NCBI GenBank assembly: GCA_017428215.1
Contig: JAFRRH010000003.1
Span: 1 to 38,069, forward strand
DNA length: 38,069 nt
Direction of reading: 5' to 3'
Source: Selenomonadaceae bacterium
GTDB taxonomy: Bacteria; Bacillota; Negativicutes; Selenomonadales; Selenomonadaceae
Shown here: piece by piece, positions 1 to 10,101 of the stretch
Position numbering within the stretch: position 1 is the stretch's first letter
Layout of the letters: every line of letters starts with the position of its first letter
The notes under the pieces: model-generated
Seen by the model: the letters and a program-made list of their open reading frames with translations, nothing else
What the model was told of the DNA's origin: nothing
Databases searched by the model: none
Position numbers and translations under genes: made by a program

Positions 1-786
1 GTCGATAACGCTGGGCGAGCCGCCGCGCTGAATGTGTCCGAGCTTGGAAACGCGAGTATCAAGCCCCGTCTTTTCGGCGATAATCTTGCCGATTTCGTGA
101 CCTTTGCCCGCGCCTTCAGCCACAACAACGAGACAATAACGTTTGCCTGCGTCGTAAGCCGCTTTCATCTCGTCGCACATTTCATCGAGGTCGTATTCTT
201 CTTCAGGAACGAGAATATATTCTGCGCCGCCGGAAATACCGGAAACCATTGCGAGCCAACCGCTATTGCGTCCCATAACCTCAAGGACAATCGTCCTGCG
301 GTGAGCTGAGGCAGTGTCGCGCAACTTGTTAATGGCGTCAATAATCGTGTTCGCCGCAGTGTCGCAACCGATTGTATATTCCGAGCCCCAAACGTCGTTA
401 TCAATAGTGCCAGGCAAGCCGACAATCGGAATACCAGTTTCCTGACTTAAAATCGACGCGCCGCGCAGAGAACCATCGCCGCCAACAACGACCAAACCTT
501 GAATTCCTCTGTCGACCAAATTTTTATAGCCGAGCATGCGACCTTCGGGCGTAGCAAAACGTCTGCAACGAGCCGTACCTAAAAAGGTGCCGCCGCGCTG
601 AATGATGTCGCTGACGTCTTTGGATTGCATCTCGAACATTTCCTCATCAAGCATGCCATGATAGCCGCCGCGAATACCCCAAACCTTAACGCCCTGATGA
701 AGTGCCGTGCGAGTGACTGCACGAACTGCCGCGTTCATACCGGGGCTATCGCCGCCGCTGGTCATTACTGCGATACTTTTCAACAT
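1..786 (-). CDS. pfkA: ATP-dependent 6-phosphofructokinase (3' end cut by window)
   Basis: This enzyme phosphorylates fructose-6-phosphate to fructose-1,6-bisphosphate in cytoplasmic glycolysis. The frame is open from ATG 786 to base 1, giving 262 codons of the usual ~320, so the C-terminus lies outside the window. Seen: N-terminal SGGDSPGMNAAVRA, the GGDGS nucleotide loop that marks ATP-type rather than PPi-type enzymes, the catalytic PGTIDND loop, EVMGRNSGW (substrate arginine region) and LGHIQRGGSPS near the visible end. The start follows a strong AGGAGGGG ribosome site. The gene is divergent from the 953-6026 operon across a 166-base spacer. Identification is firm; only the missing end is unknown. 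Confidence 0.96.
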   Translation of the reverse strand, partial: MLKSIAVMTSGGDSPGMNAAVRAVTRTALHQGVKVWGIRGGYHGMLDEEMFEMQSKDVSDIIQRGGTFLGTARCRRFATPEGRMLGYKNLVDRGIQGLVVVGGDGSLRGASILSQETGIPIVGLPGTIDNDVWGSEYTIGCDTAANTIIDAINKLRDTASAHRRTIVLEVMGRNSGWLAMVSGISGGAEYILVPEEEYDLDEMCDEMKAAYDAGKRYCLVVVAEGAGKGHEIGKIIAEKTGLDTRVSKLGHIQRGGSPSVID

Positions 787-835
787 AACCGAATCCCCTC
801 CTGCCGAAATACCCTAAATAAAAATTTCTCCGCCA

Positions 836-863
836 ATGATAGCATAAATTTTCAGAATTGCAA
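836..863 (-). promoter_or_regulatory. Probable promoter of pfkA
   Basis: Read on the minus strand there is TTGCAA (858-863), a 16-base spacer and TATCAT (836-841), about 50 bases before the pfkA start. It is a sigma-A-like match and back-to-back with the promoter at 902-931. Confidence 0.5.
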
Positions 864-901
864 ATATCACTTTGCGGCTAAGACAGAAAAATTTTTATTG
901 A

Positions 902-931
902 TTGACAGCGTAAAAAGGAATTTGATATTAT
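902..931 (+). promoter_or_regulatory. Promoter of the HAD-purE-purA-lysS operon
   Basis: A perfect TTGACA (902-907), an 18-base spacer and TATTAT (926-931) lie just before the AAGAGGTGAT ribosome site of the HAD gene. No terminator is seen before 6041, so this promoter probably drives the whole run of genes to lysS. Confidence 0.65.
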
Positions 932-952
932 TCATAAGAGGTGATTTGGTTT

Positions 953-1606
953 ATGAAACGCGGAGCAATTTTCGACATGGACGGCACGCTCTTTGATACG
1001 GAAAAACTTTATTGTCAGGCGTGGCTCGACGTTGCAGAGGAATTCGGCGAAAAGCGCAATCCCGACGTTGCGACGGCTGTCAGCGGCACAAATTTGGATT
1101 CTTACACGGAGCAAGTTATAAAAAATTTTTATCCCGACATTGATGTTAAGAAATATATTGCTCGTGTGCTTGAGGTTGCTCGCGAAGTCCCCGAAAAAAA
1201 TTTAGAGCTTATGACGGGCGTCGAAGAAATTTTAAATTTTTTCAAGACGGCAGGCGTCAAAATGGCTGTGGCGAGTTCTGCACCCGTCGAAGTTATCGAA
1301 AAAAATTTGACGCGCTCAAATCTGCGCGGCTACTTTGAAATTTTAGTTGGGGGCGATTTGGTTGCTAATGGAAAACCCGCGCCCGATATTTTTCTGCTTG
1401 CCGCTAAGGAATTAAATCTTGCGCCAAATGATTGCTACATTTTCGAGGACAGCTTTAACGGGATAAGAAGTGCGGCGGCATCTGGCGGAGTGGCGATTAT
1501 GATTCCCGATACAGTTCAGCCGACGGAAGAAATAAAAAAACTCTGCACGACGATTTATCCGAATTTGATTGAGGCAAAACGGGCGATTGAGCGCGGAGAA
1601 ATTTAA
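953..1606 (+). CDS. HAD-superfamily hydrolase (beta-phosphoglucomutase-like)
   Basis: A 217-aa cytoplasmic HAD subfamily IA phosphatase or phosphomutase. Motif I is FDMDGTLFDT at residues ~7-16 (nucleophile Asp and acid/base Asp), motif II is the AVASSAP serine region near residue 105, the motif III lysine is in NGKPAPDIF, and motif IV is IFEDSFNGIRSA. A helical cap lies between motifs I and II. The start at ATG 953 is chosen over an upstream GTG at 941 because AAGAGGTGAT (936-945) is spaced for 953 and overlaps the GTG. It is first in the operon and its stop is immediately followed by the ribosome site of the next gene. The substrate cannot be told from sequence; a small sugar phosphate is typical of the group. 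Confidence 0.88.
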   Translation: MKRGAIFDMDGTLFDTEKLYCQAWLDVAEEFGEKRNPDVATAVSGTNLDSYTEQVIKNFYPDIDVKKYIARVLEVAREVPEKNLELMTGVEEILNFFKTAGVKMAVASSAPVEVIEKNLTRSNLRGYFEILVGGDLVANGKPAPDIFLLAAKELNLAPNDCYIFEDSFNGIRSAAASGGVAIMIPDTVQPTEEIKKLCTTIYPNLIEAKRAIERGEI

Positions 1607-1619
1607 GGAGGAAATTTTT

Positions 1620-1919
1620 TTGGAAACGGAATTGCAAACTTTAAAAAAAGAAATTGACGAACTGCGCAACGAAAATATCGCCCTCTATAATGAATTGGTC
1701 AAGCAGAATAAAATTTTGTTCGAGCAGATTATTTCAATCGGCAAGGAGCTTGCGAATCAGCAAAACACTGTATACCAAGCCATAAAAAATGCAGAATTTA
1801 TACTCGACAAAGTTCCAGGAATTCGTTTAATCGAAAACAAAAACGAGTATTTAAAATACGTCTTCGATAAAACTGATGTATCGGGGGGGGGGGATTTATC
1901 TGGAGTTCGGCGTCTATAG
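1620..1919 (+). pseudogene. 5' part of frameshifted TylF-like methyltransferase (coiled-coil N-terminus)
   Basis: Translation probably starts at TTG 1620, seven bases after an AAGGAGG site that overlaps the HAD stop. The first ~45 residues (ETELQTLKKEIDELRNEN onward) have heptad-like Leu/Ile spacing and look like a coiled coil. Then comes a segment typical of the stretch before the methyltransferase fold. The frame enters an 11-G run at 1883-1893 and ends at TAG 1917-1919, well before the catalytic core. Removing one G joins it to the reading frame at 1876-2373, giving a ~250-residue protein. As written the product would be a 99-residue fragment. It may be a phase-OFF state, a real inactivation or a sequencing artefact. 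Confidence 0.75.
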
Positions 1920-2373
1920 AGGCGAAACCGTCAACTTAATCGCGGAGGCATTTCCCGATAAAATTATTTACGGCTTCGACAGCTTCGAGGGCTTGCCCGA
2001 AGATTGGCGCGGCACTCTTTTTTCTAAAGGCACGTTCAACGTGAATGGTAAACTTCCACCTGTTAGAGAAAACGTTCGACTGATTAAAGGCTGGTTCAAT
2101 GAAACGTTGCCCGAATTCGTCAAAGCTCATCCCGAACCTTGCGCGTTCATTCACGTCGACTGCGACCTTTACTCCTCGACTAAAACAATTTTCGACAACT
2201 TAAAGAATCAAATCGTATCGGGCACAGTCATTGCCTTTGACGAATATTTTGGCTATCCCTGTTGGGCAGATGGCGAATACAAAGCTTTTATGGAACTTAT
2301 CGAAGAAAATAATTTGGAATTTGAATACATAGCCCGCACAAACGGAATGCAAGTTGCGGTCAAGATAAAATAG
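1876..2373 (+). pseudogene. 3' part of frameshifted TylF-like SAM-dependent methyltransferase
   Basis: This is the catalytic part of a macrocin-O-methyltransferase (TylF)-like class I methyltransferase. Directly after the G run the frame reads IYLEFGVYRGETVN, the SAM-binding glycine motif. YGFDSFEGLPEDW follows, with the acidic residue expected to bind the ribose, then FIHVDCDLYSSTKT (acidic metal/catalytic region) and VIAFDEYFG. The in-frame ATG at 1876 lies inside the upstream frame and has no ribosome site, so this part is probably translated only when the G run has 10 (or 13) Gs. Enzymes of this family methylate sugars on antibiotics or glycans; the substrate here is unknown. It ends 11 bases before purE, whose site AGGAAGTGAT overlaps the stop. 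Confidence 0.8.
1883..1893 (+). repeat. Poly-G tract of 11 inside a methyltransferase gene
   Basis: Eleven consecutive G residues follow GTATC and precede ATTTATCTGG. The tract lies exactly where the reading frame must change to keep the methyltransferase intact. Ten Gs would give Ser-Gly-Gly-Gly-Ile-Tyr-Leu-Glu. Such a tract is prone to slipped-strand mispairing. Confidence 0.95.
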
Positions 2374-2384
2374 GAAGTGATTCA

Positions 2385-2867
2385 ATGAAAGTTGCAATAA
2401 TTATGGGCAGTGACAGCGATTGGAAAGTTTTAAAAGTCGCGGTTGACACACTGAAAAATTTCGGCGTCGAAGTGGAAGTTGTAGTTGCCTCCGCTCATCG
2501 CACGCCGAAAAAAGTTCACGACTTTGTTAAAAATTCTTCCGCGCAGGTTTTCATAGCGGCGGCAGGTATGGCGGCTCACTTGGCGGGCGTCGTGGCAAGC
2601 TTGACTACTAAACCCGTTATCGGCGTTCCGATTAATTCCGAGCCGTTTAAAGGTTTGGATTCGCTGTTGAGTACAGTGCAAATGCCAGGCGGCGTACCCG
2701 TCGCGACAATGGCTGTTAACGGCGCAAAAAATGCCGCGCTCTTCGCTGTGGAAATTCTTGCGCTCCAAGACGATTCACTTGCTAAAAAATTAATTTCCTA
2801 CCGCGAGCAAATAGCGGCAGAGATTGATATTAAAAATAAAAAAATTCAGCAGGAGGTTTTATTATGA
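2385..2867 (+). CDS. purE: 5-(carboxyamino)imidazole ribonucleotide mutase
   Basis: Class I PurE (160 aa) converts N5-CAIR to CAIR in de novo purine synthesis. Seen: N-terminal IIMGSDSDW, the SAHRTP catalytic His loop, AAAGMAAHLAGV and the GLDSLLSTVQMPGGVPVAT substrate-binding loop. Length is as usual for the family. The gene starts 11 bases after the methyltransferase frame and its TGA overlaps the ATG of the next gene as ATGA (2864-2867), which suggests translational coupling. The partner PurK is not in the window. Identification is secure. Confidence 0.97.
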   Translation: MKVAIIMGSDSDWKVLKVAVDTLKNFGVEVEVVVASAHRTPKKVHDFVKNSSAQVFIAAAGMAAHLAGVVASLTTKPVIGVPINSEPFKGLDSLLSTVQMPGGVPVATMAVNGAKNAALFAVEILALQDDSLAKKLISYREQIAAEIDIKNKKIQQEVLL

Positions 2868-3220
2868 ATACCAGGACACACGAAATTATTCGCGAGTACA
2901 TTGGCGTTTTGACGCACCAGGCACTCAATCGCGAATTGACGTGGACAACTGCCGTTGGCGACATGGAATATCGCTACATTATCAAAGAATTGTTGCCCGA
3001 CGGAACCACCGGAAAAGATTTGCTCGGCGTTTCCTACCGTATGCGCTCGGTGGATAGCGTCGACCTCACCATTAACGGTGAAACTTTCCGCACGCGCAAC
3101 AAGCCCATTATCGAGCGCGTCGGTATGCTCTTCCGCATTATCAACTACGAAAAGAAAGATAACGTCATCAGCGATAACACGATTCAGTTCATGCGCAAGT
3201 ATGTTAACGAAAATCGCTAA
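2864..3220 (+). CDS. Uncharacterised 118-aa protein between purE and purA
   Basis: I do not recognise this family. The product is a small, soluble, charged protein with no signal peptide, membrane segment or cysteine. It starts MNTRTHEIIREYIG and contains MEYRYIIKELLPDGTTGKD and a C-terminal IQFMRKYVNENR. It overlaps purE by four bases and is followed 15 bases later by purA with its own AAGGAGTGATT site, so it is co-transcribed with two purine genes. A role linked to purine synthesis is only suggested by position. Its coding style matches the neighbours, which argues for a real gene. Confidence 0.8.
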   Translation: MNTRTHEIIREYIGVLTHQALNRELTWTTAVGDMEYRYIIKELLPDGTTGKDLLGVSYRMRSVDSVDLTINGETFRTRNKPIIERVGMLFRIINYEKKDNVISDNTIQFMRKYVNENR

Positions 3221-3235
3221 GGAGTGATTTAAAAA

Positions 3236-6026
<2,791 letters not shown>

Positions 6027-6040
6027 ATTTACGATTCTAA

Positions 6041-6067
6041 TCCCGTCGAAAGGCGGGAATTTTTTTA
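6041..6067 (+). terminator. Intrinsic terminator after lysS
   Basis: TCCCGTC-GAAA-GGCGGGA forms a seven-pair stem with a GNRA-type loop and is followed by a T run. Almost the same hairpin recurs at 7572, 12262 and 14009. Confidence 0.88.
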
Positions 6068-6075
6068 CAAAAGTC

Positions 6076-6106
6076 TTGACAAAGTGACGTTTGGGGGGGG
6101 GATAAT
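6076..6106 (+). promoter_or_regulatory. Promoter of first RTX-like gene with poly-G in the spacer
   Basis: TTGACA (6076-6081) and GATAAT (6101-6106) flank a 19-base spacer in which 6093-6101 are all G; the last G is also the first base of the -10 box. The usual optimum is 17, so each gained or lost G would move the spacing and change strength. The start codon is at 6140 after TAGGAGAGGA. Confidence 0.7.
6093..6101 (+). repeat. Poly-G tract of 9 in promoter spacer
   Basis: Nine consecutive Gs lie between the -35 and -10 elements upstream of the RTX-like gene at 6140. The position is comparable to the homopolymeric spacer tract of the Neisseria porA promoter. Confidence 0.93.
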
Positions 6107-6139
6107 AGACGGGCAAATATTTTTTTAGGAGAGGATTTT

Positions 6140-7549
6140 ATGGCTTATCTCAACAACAGCACTTGGGGCAATTTTGTTTTGGGAACCGATTACATAGATA
6201 TTATCGAAAACAACAACGAGTATGTCACGGTCGACGCGCGCGCAGGTGATGATGCAATTAGTAATACGAGTGTATCTCGAACAGTAGATAACATTACAAC
6301 GGATACTTACAGATTCCCCGACAATAGTTCAATTAACGGCGGCGCAGGCAAGGATTCGCTTAACAATACCAGTAGCAATACAACATTAATTGGTGGCGAT
6401 GGTGATGATACTATAAATAATTGGGACAGCACCACTTCGCCTCAAGGTAAAAAGAGCTATCACGTAAGCAACGAGGTCTTAATTCTTGGCGGCAATGGCA
6501 ACGATTCTATCTTGAATGGTTCTAACTTTGCTGTTACAATCGACGGCGGAAGCGGCAACGATTATATTTCCAACGAAGGCAACTATGCTTTGATTAATGG
6601 TGGTGACGGGAAAGATACCATTCAAAATTCTACTAATCAAGTCGTAATTGACGGCGGCGCGGACAATGACAAGATTGTAAATATGAACCATTATAATTTA
6701 CTCAACGGTGGCAAAGGTAATGACACGATAATAAACGATGGTTCTCAAGTCACGATAAGTGGTGGTGCGGGTAATGACAATATCAGCTTGGGTTCCGACG
6801 CAAAAAATAATATTATCGAATATAAATCGGGCGAAGGCAACGATAAAATCGTCGGATTCAATTCGACTACCACTCTGCAAATCGGCGGCGGCAAAGGCAC
6901 CTACTCAACCGTTGAGAGCGGCGACAATATTATCGTCACGGTCGGCAAAGGGAAAATTACTATTGTCGGCGGCGCAGATTTGGACGAACTGAACATTGAC
7001 GGCGCAAAAGTTTTAAACGTCACCAACTCGACAAAATCGGCCGTGACTGTTGAACCGGATATTAAATTTATCAGTGCCGCTAAAAGGACTAAAGCGGTTA
7101 ATATAAAAGGCAACAGGCTTGCAAATTCAATCGTCGGCGGCTCGGCAAATGATACACTTTATGGCGACTACGGCGCGGATACTTTAAGCGGCGGCAAGGG
7201 CAATGACATTCTCGACGGCGGGCGCGGTAACGATTCAATTTCAGGCGGCGCGGGTGACGACACTTTGACGGGCGGCAAAGGCAATGATTCACTCTGGGGC
7301 GACAAGGGCGCGGATACATTTATTTACGCCAAAGGCGACGGCAAGGATATTATTTTCGGTTTTGACAACAGCGACACGTTGACGCTCGACAATCTCGAAT
7401 TTACTTCCGCCACTTACAGTAAGAAAAGTAAAGCCGTCACGCTCAAAGTTGATAGCGGCTCAATCACGTTGAAAAACTTCACGGCAACGACTTTCCACAT
7501 TAACGACGACACATATAAAATCAGCGGCTCTAAATTCGTAAAAAAATAA
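6140..7549 (+). CDS. RTX-like beta-roll protein 1 (putative type I-secreted)
   Basis: A 469-aa acidic, Gly/Asn/Asp-rich protein without cysteine or a Sec signal. Residues ~60-220 hold 18-residue units in which a classical GGxGxDxI turn alternates with a looser Asn-rich turn (for example [18 protein letters not shown]). Residues ~222-290 form a cap module (GEGNDKIVGF, then VTVGKGKITIVGG). A linker containing RTKAVNIKGNRLANSI follows. Residues ~332-392 are classical nine-residue Ca2+-binding repeats. The last ~75 residues (GDGKDIIFGF onward, ending ISGSKFVKK) are shared with the paralogues and probably carry the secretion signal. Secretion and Ca2+-dependent folding are inferred from the family; adhesion, matrix or toxin roles cannot be separated. 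No transporter genes are in the window. Its promoter has a variable-looking poly-G tract. Confidence 0.88.
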   Translation: MAYLNNSTWGNFVLGTDYIDIIENNNEYVTVDARAGDDAISNTSVSRTVDNITTDTYRFPDNSSINGGAGKDSLNNTSSNTTLIGGDGDDTINNWDSTTSPQGKKSYHVSNEVLILGGNGNDSILNGSNFAVTIDGGSGNDYISNEGNYALINGGDGKDTIQNSTNQVVIDGGADNDKIVNMNHYNLLNGGKGNDTIINDGSQVTISGGAGNDNISLGSDAKNNIIEYKSGEGNDKIVGFNSTTTLQIGGGKGTYSTVESGDNIIVTVGKGKITIVGGADLDELNIDGAKVLNVTNSTKSAVTVEPDIKFISAAKRTKAVNIKGNRLANSIVGGSANDTLYGDYGADTLSGGKGNDILDGGRGNDSISGGAGDDTLTGGKGNDSLWGDKGADTFIYAKGDGKDIIFGFDNSDTLTLDNLEFTSATYSKKSKAVTLKVDSGSITLKNFTATTFHINDDTYKISGSKFVKK

Positions 7550-7571
7550 AATCTGCGCGGACAAAATTTTA

Positions 7572-7600
7572 TCCCGTCGAAAGGCGGGAAATTTTTTTTT
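7572..7600 (+). terminator. Intrinsic terminator after RTX-like protein 1
   Basis: TCCCGTC-GAAA-GGCGGGA is followed by A and nine Ts. It has the same stem and loop as the lysS terminator. Confidence 0.9.
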
Positions 7601-7627
7601 CAATAAGATTAAGGTTTCATAATAAAA

Positions 7628-7656
7628 TTTACATTCCCTACCGCGTGTGATAAAAT
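7628..7656 (+). promoter_or_regulatory. Promoter of RTX-like genes 2-3
   Basis: TTTACA (7628-7633), an exact 17-base spacer and TAAAAT (7651-7656) lie upstream of the AAGGAGGG site of the gene at 7708. Unlike the promoter at 6076, the spacer has no homopolymer. Confidence 0.65.
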
Positions 7657-7707
7657 TTTATTTAAAAGTTAAGTTCCATGTTTATTTTGCTTAAGGAGGG
7701 AATCATC

Positions 7708-10089
7708 ATGGATAACAGCATTAAAGGCGCAAGCTTCACTGGCTCGAACGGCAACGACAGCATTTTTAACTGGGGCGACAACGTTTATATAAGCTTCGGC
7801 AAAGGCAATGACACCGTAGAAAACGGCGGCTCCAAACCATATCCGAACGGCGGTTCCTACACTGTTAAGGGCGGCGACAAAGTTAAAATTTACGGCGGAG
7901 ACGATAACGATTGGCTTTCAAATTATGACGGCGACAAAGTTTTGATTGACAGCGGCACGGGTAACGACACCATTGTCAACAGCGGAAACAATGTTACAAT
8001 CAGAGCACTCTACGGCAATAACCGTATCGACAACGGCGGTGGCGTGGTAAGCGGCGGCGGCAAAAATTCCAAAATCACAAGTGGCGACGGCAACGATTCA
8101 ATCGACATCGGCTATTACGCCGATTATGTCACCGTCAACAGCGGCGCGGGCAATGATTCAGTCATCGGGCAGCGCAACGAACACATGCTTATTAAAACCG
8201 GCAAGGGCAACGACACAATCGGTTTCAGCTACTGCCCATATTCCACGCTCGACGGCGGCAAGGGCAACGACTTCATCTCCGACTACTCCAATTACAGCGT
8301 CATACTCGGCGGCGACGGCAAAGATACAATCTCAATCAGCGGCGGCAACGGAGGAAACAACGTTACGATTGACGCTGGTATCGGCAATGACTCAATCAGT
8401 CACGAAGGAGAAAATTCTTCCGTCAACGCGGGCGCAGGCAACGATTACATTTACAACAGAAACTACGGCAATACAATTCTTGGCGGCAAAGGTAAGGACA
8501 CTATCGAAAGCACGGGCTACAACGCTTTAATCGACGGCAACGCGGGCAATGATTCAATCGTCAGCAGCGGCAACAACGTCACGATAAGCGGCGGCACAGG
8601 CAACGATAGAATCAGCTTGGGTTCGGACGCCGAGAACGTGTTGATTCAATACGCGGACGGCGACGGCAACGACACGATTTGGGGACGCATTGACGACGAT
8701 GGCACGATGAATTATAAATTGCAAATCACGGGCGCGAAGTATACTTCAATGGTCAGCGGCGACGACGTGATTATAAATGTCGGCACGGGTTCAATTCGCC
8801 TCAAGGACGCGACGGCGGCAGTCGACGCCAACAGTATTGACATCAACGGAACTTTGGCAAGCAGTAATGCAACGCTTTTAACCGTAAATAATTCGACTCC
8901 CTCGCCCGTAACTGTTGCCTCGTCCATTAAGAAAATCAACGCCGCCAAATGTACAAAAGCTGTTCAAATCACGGGCAACACTCTTTCCAATACAATCGTC
9001 GGCGGCTCCAAGAACGATACGCTTTACGGCGGCAAAAGAAATGATTCGCTCGTCGGTGGCAAGGGCAATGATATTCTCAGCGGCAACGCAGGCAAAGATA
9101 CTCTAAACGGTGGAGCTGGTAACGATACGCTCACGGGCGGCGACGGAAACGACTTATTTATCTTCAGTGCGGGCAATGACGTTATCACCGACTATGCAAC
9201 GGGCGATAAAATTTCTCTCGGCGCGTCAATCAGTAGCTCCACATTCGACGGCTCGGATGCAATCTTTTCGATTGGCAACGGTAATTTAATTGTCAAGGAC
9301 GGCAAGGGCAAGGAACTTTCTATCATAACAAACGGCACCGAGCGGACGATACTCGGCGGAGCGCAACTTATTGACAACAGCTCAAGTAAAAAGGTGACCC
9401 TTGGCTCAAGTGTTGAAGTCGCTGACGCCTCTGCGCGGACTAAGGCAATTAAAATTGTCGGCAACAAGCTCAACAATACAATTTTTGGCGGCACGGGCAA
9501 AGATACTTTGTCGGGCGGCGCAGGAGCTGATAAACTCTTCGGCGACGCCGGCAATGATTCCCTTAACGGCGGTGCGGATAACGACACTCTCAACGGTGGA
9601 CTTGGCAACGATAAACTTCTCGGCGGCAATGGTCACGATTCACTTTATGGCGGTGACGGTAAGGACACTTTATCTGGCGGCGTAGGTAATGATACCCTAC
9701 TTGGCGGCGCGGGAAATGATTCACTCAACGGCGGCGACGGTAACGATTGGCTCTATGGCGGTCCGGGCGACGATAAACTTTATGGCGGCGACGACAACGA
9801 CTATCTAAGCGGCGGTAGCGGCAACGATTCACTCTGGGGAGGCGCGGGCGACGATACGATTTTTTTCTCCGCCATTGACGGCAACGATGTTATCTACGGC
9901 TTCGAGGAGAACGACCTCCTTAAAATCGATTACAATTTCACCACGTCTTATGACAAGTCGGCAAAGGCAGTCACGTTCTCAATCGGTGTGATCGGCTCCG
10001 TCACGCTTAAGGACTTCGGCAACACGACGAGTTTCCACGTCAACGACGACATTTATAAAATCAGCGGCTCCAATATCACTAAGCAATAG
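7708..10089 (+). CDS. RTX-like beta-roll protein 2 (putative type I-secreted)
   Basis: At 793 aa this is the largest paralogue. The ATG at 7708 ([10 protein letters not shown]) is chosen for its AAGGAGGG site; the frame extends upstream to 7678 without one. Residues ~1-305 are 18-residue double-turn repeats. A cap module (~306-385) contains [10 protein letters not shown] and [10 protein letters not shown], and the RTKA-type linker (here [10 protein letters not shown]) follows. A short block of nine-residue repeats then leads to a second cap ([20 protein letters not shown], ~484-548). A second linker ([14 protein letters not shown]) precedes a long run of about 13 classical GGxGNDxLx repeats (~590-714). 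The C-terminal module ends ISGSNITKQ. No Sec signal and no enzymatic domain are visible. The next paralogue starts 12 bases downstream and is probably co-transcribed. Confidence 0.88.
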   Translation: MDNSIKGASFTGSNGNDSIFNWGDNVYISFGKGNDTVENGGSKPYPNGGSYTVKGGDKVKIYGGDDNDWLSNYDGDKVLIDSGTGNDTIVNSGNNVTIRALYGNNRIDNGGGVVSGGGKNSKITSGDGNDSIDIGYYADYVTVNSGAGNDSVIGQRNEHMLIKTGKGNDTIGFSYCPYSTLDGGKGNDFISDYSNYSVILGGDGKDTISISGGNGGNNVTIDAGIGNDSISHEGENSSVNAGAGNDYIYNRNYGNTILGGKGKDTIESTGYNALIDGNAGNDSIVSSGNNVTISGGTGNDRISLGSDAENVLIQYADGDGNDTIWGRIDDDGTMNYKLQITGAKYTSMVSGDDVIINVGTGSIRLKDATAAVDANSIDINGTLASSNATLLTVNNSTPSPVTVASSIKKINAAKCTKAVQITGNTLSNTIVGGSKNDTLYGGKRNDSLVGGKGNDILSGNAGKDTLNGGAGNDTLTGGDGNDLFIFSAGNDVITDYATGDKISLGASISSSTFDGSDAIFSIGNGNLIVKDGKGKELSIITNGTERTILGGAQLIDNSSSKKVTLGSSVEVADASARTKAIKIVGNKLNNTIFGGTGKDTLSGGAGADKLFGDAGNDSLNGGADNDTLNGGLGNDKLLGGNGHDSLYGGDGKDTLSGGVGNDTLLGGAGNDSLNGGDGNDWLYGGPGDDKLYGGDDNDYLSGGSGNDSLWGGAGDDTIFFSAIDGNDVIYGFEENDLLKIDYNFTTSYDKSAKAVTFSIGVIGSVTLKDFGNTTSFHVNDDIYKISGSNITKQ

Positions 10090-10101
10090 GAGGGATTTAT
10101 C

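Noticed and set aside
34..309. Plus-strand open frames in the first 1 kb
   Set aside because: They lie antisense to an intact pfkA frame with all family motifs.
9192..9629. Long minus-strand open frames within the RTX-like genes
   Set aside because: They are proline/serine/leucine-rich mirror translations of repetitive Gly/Asp codons, with no ribosome site or promoter.
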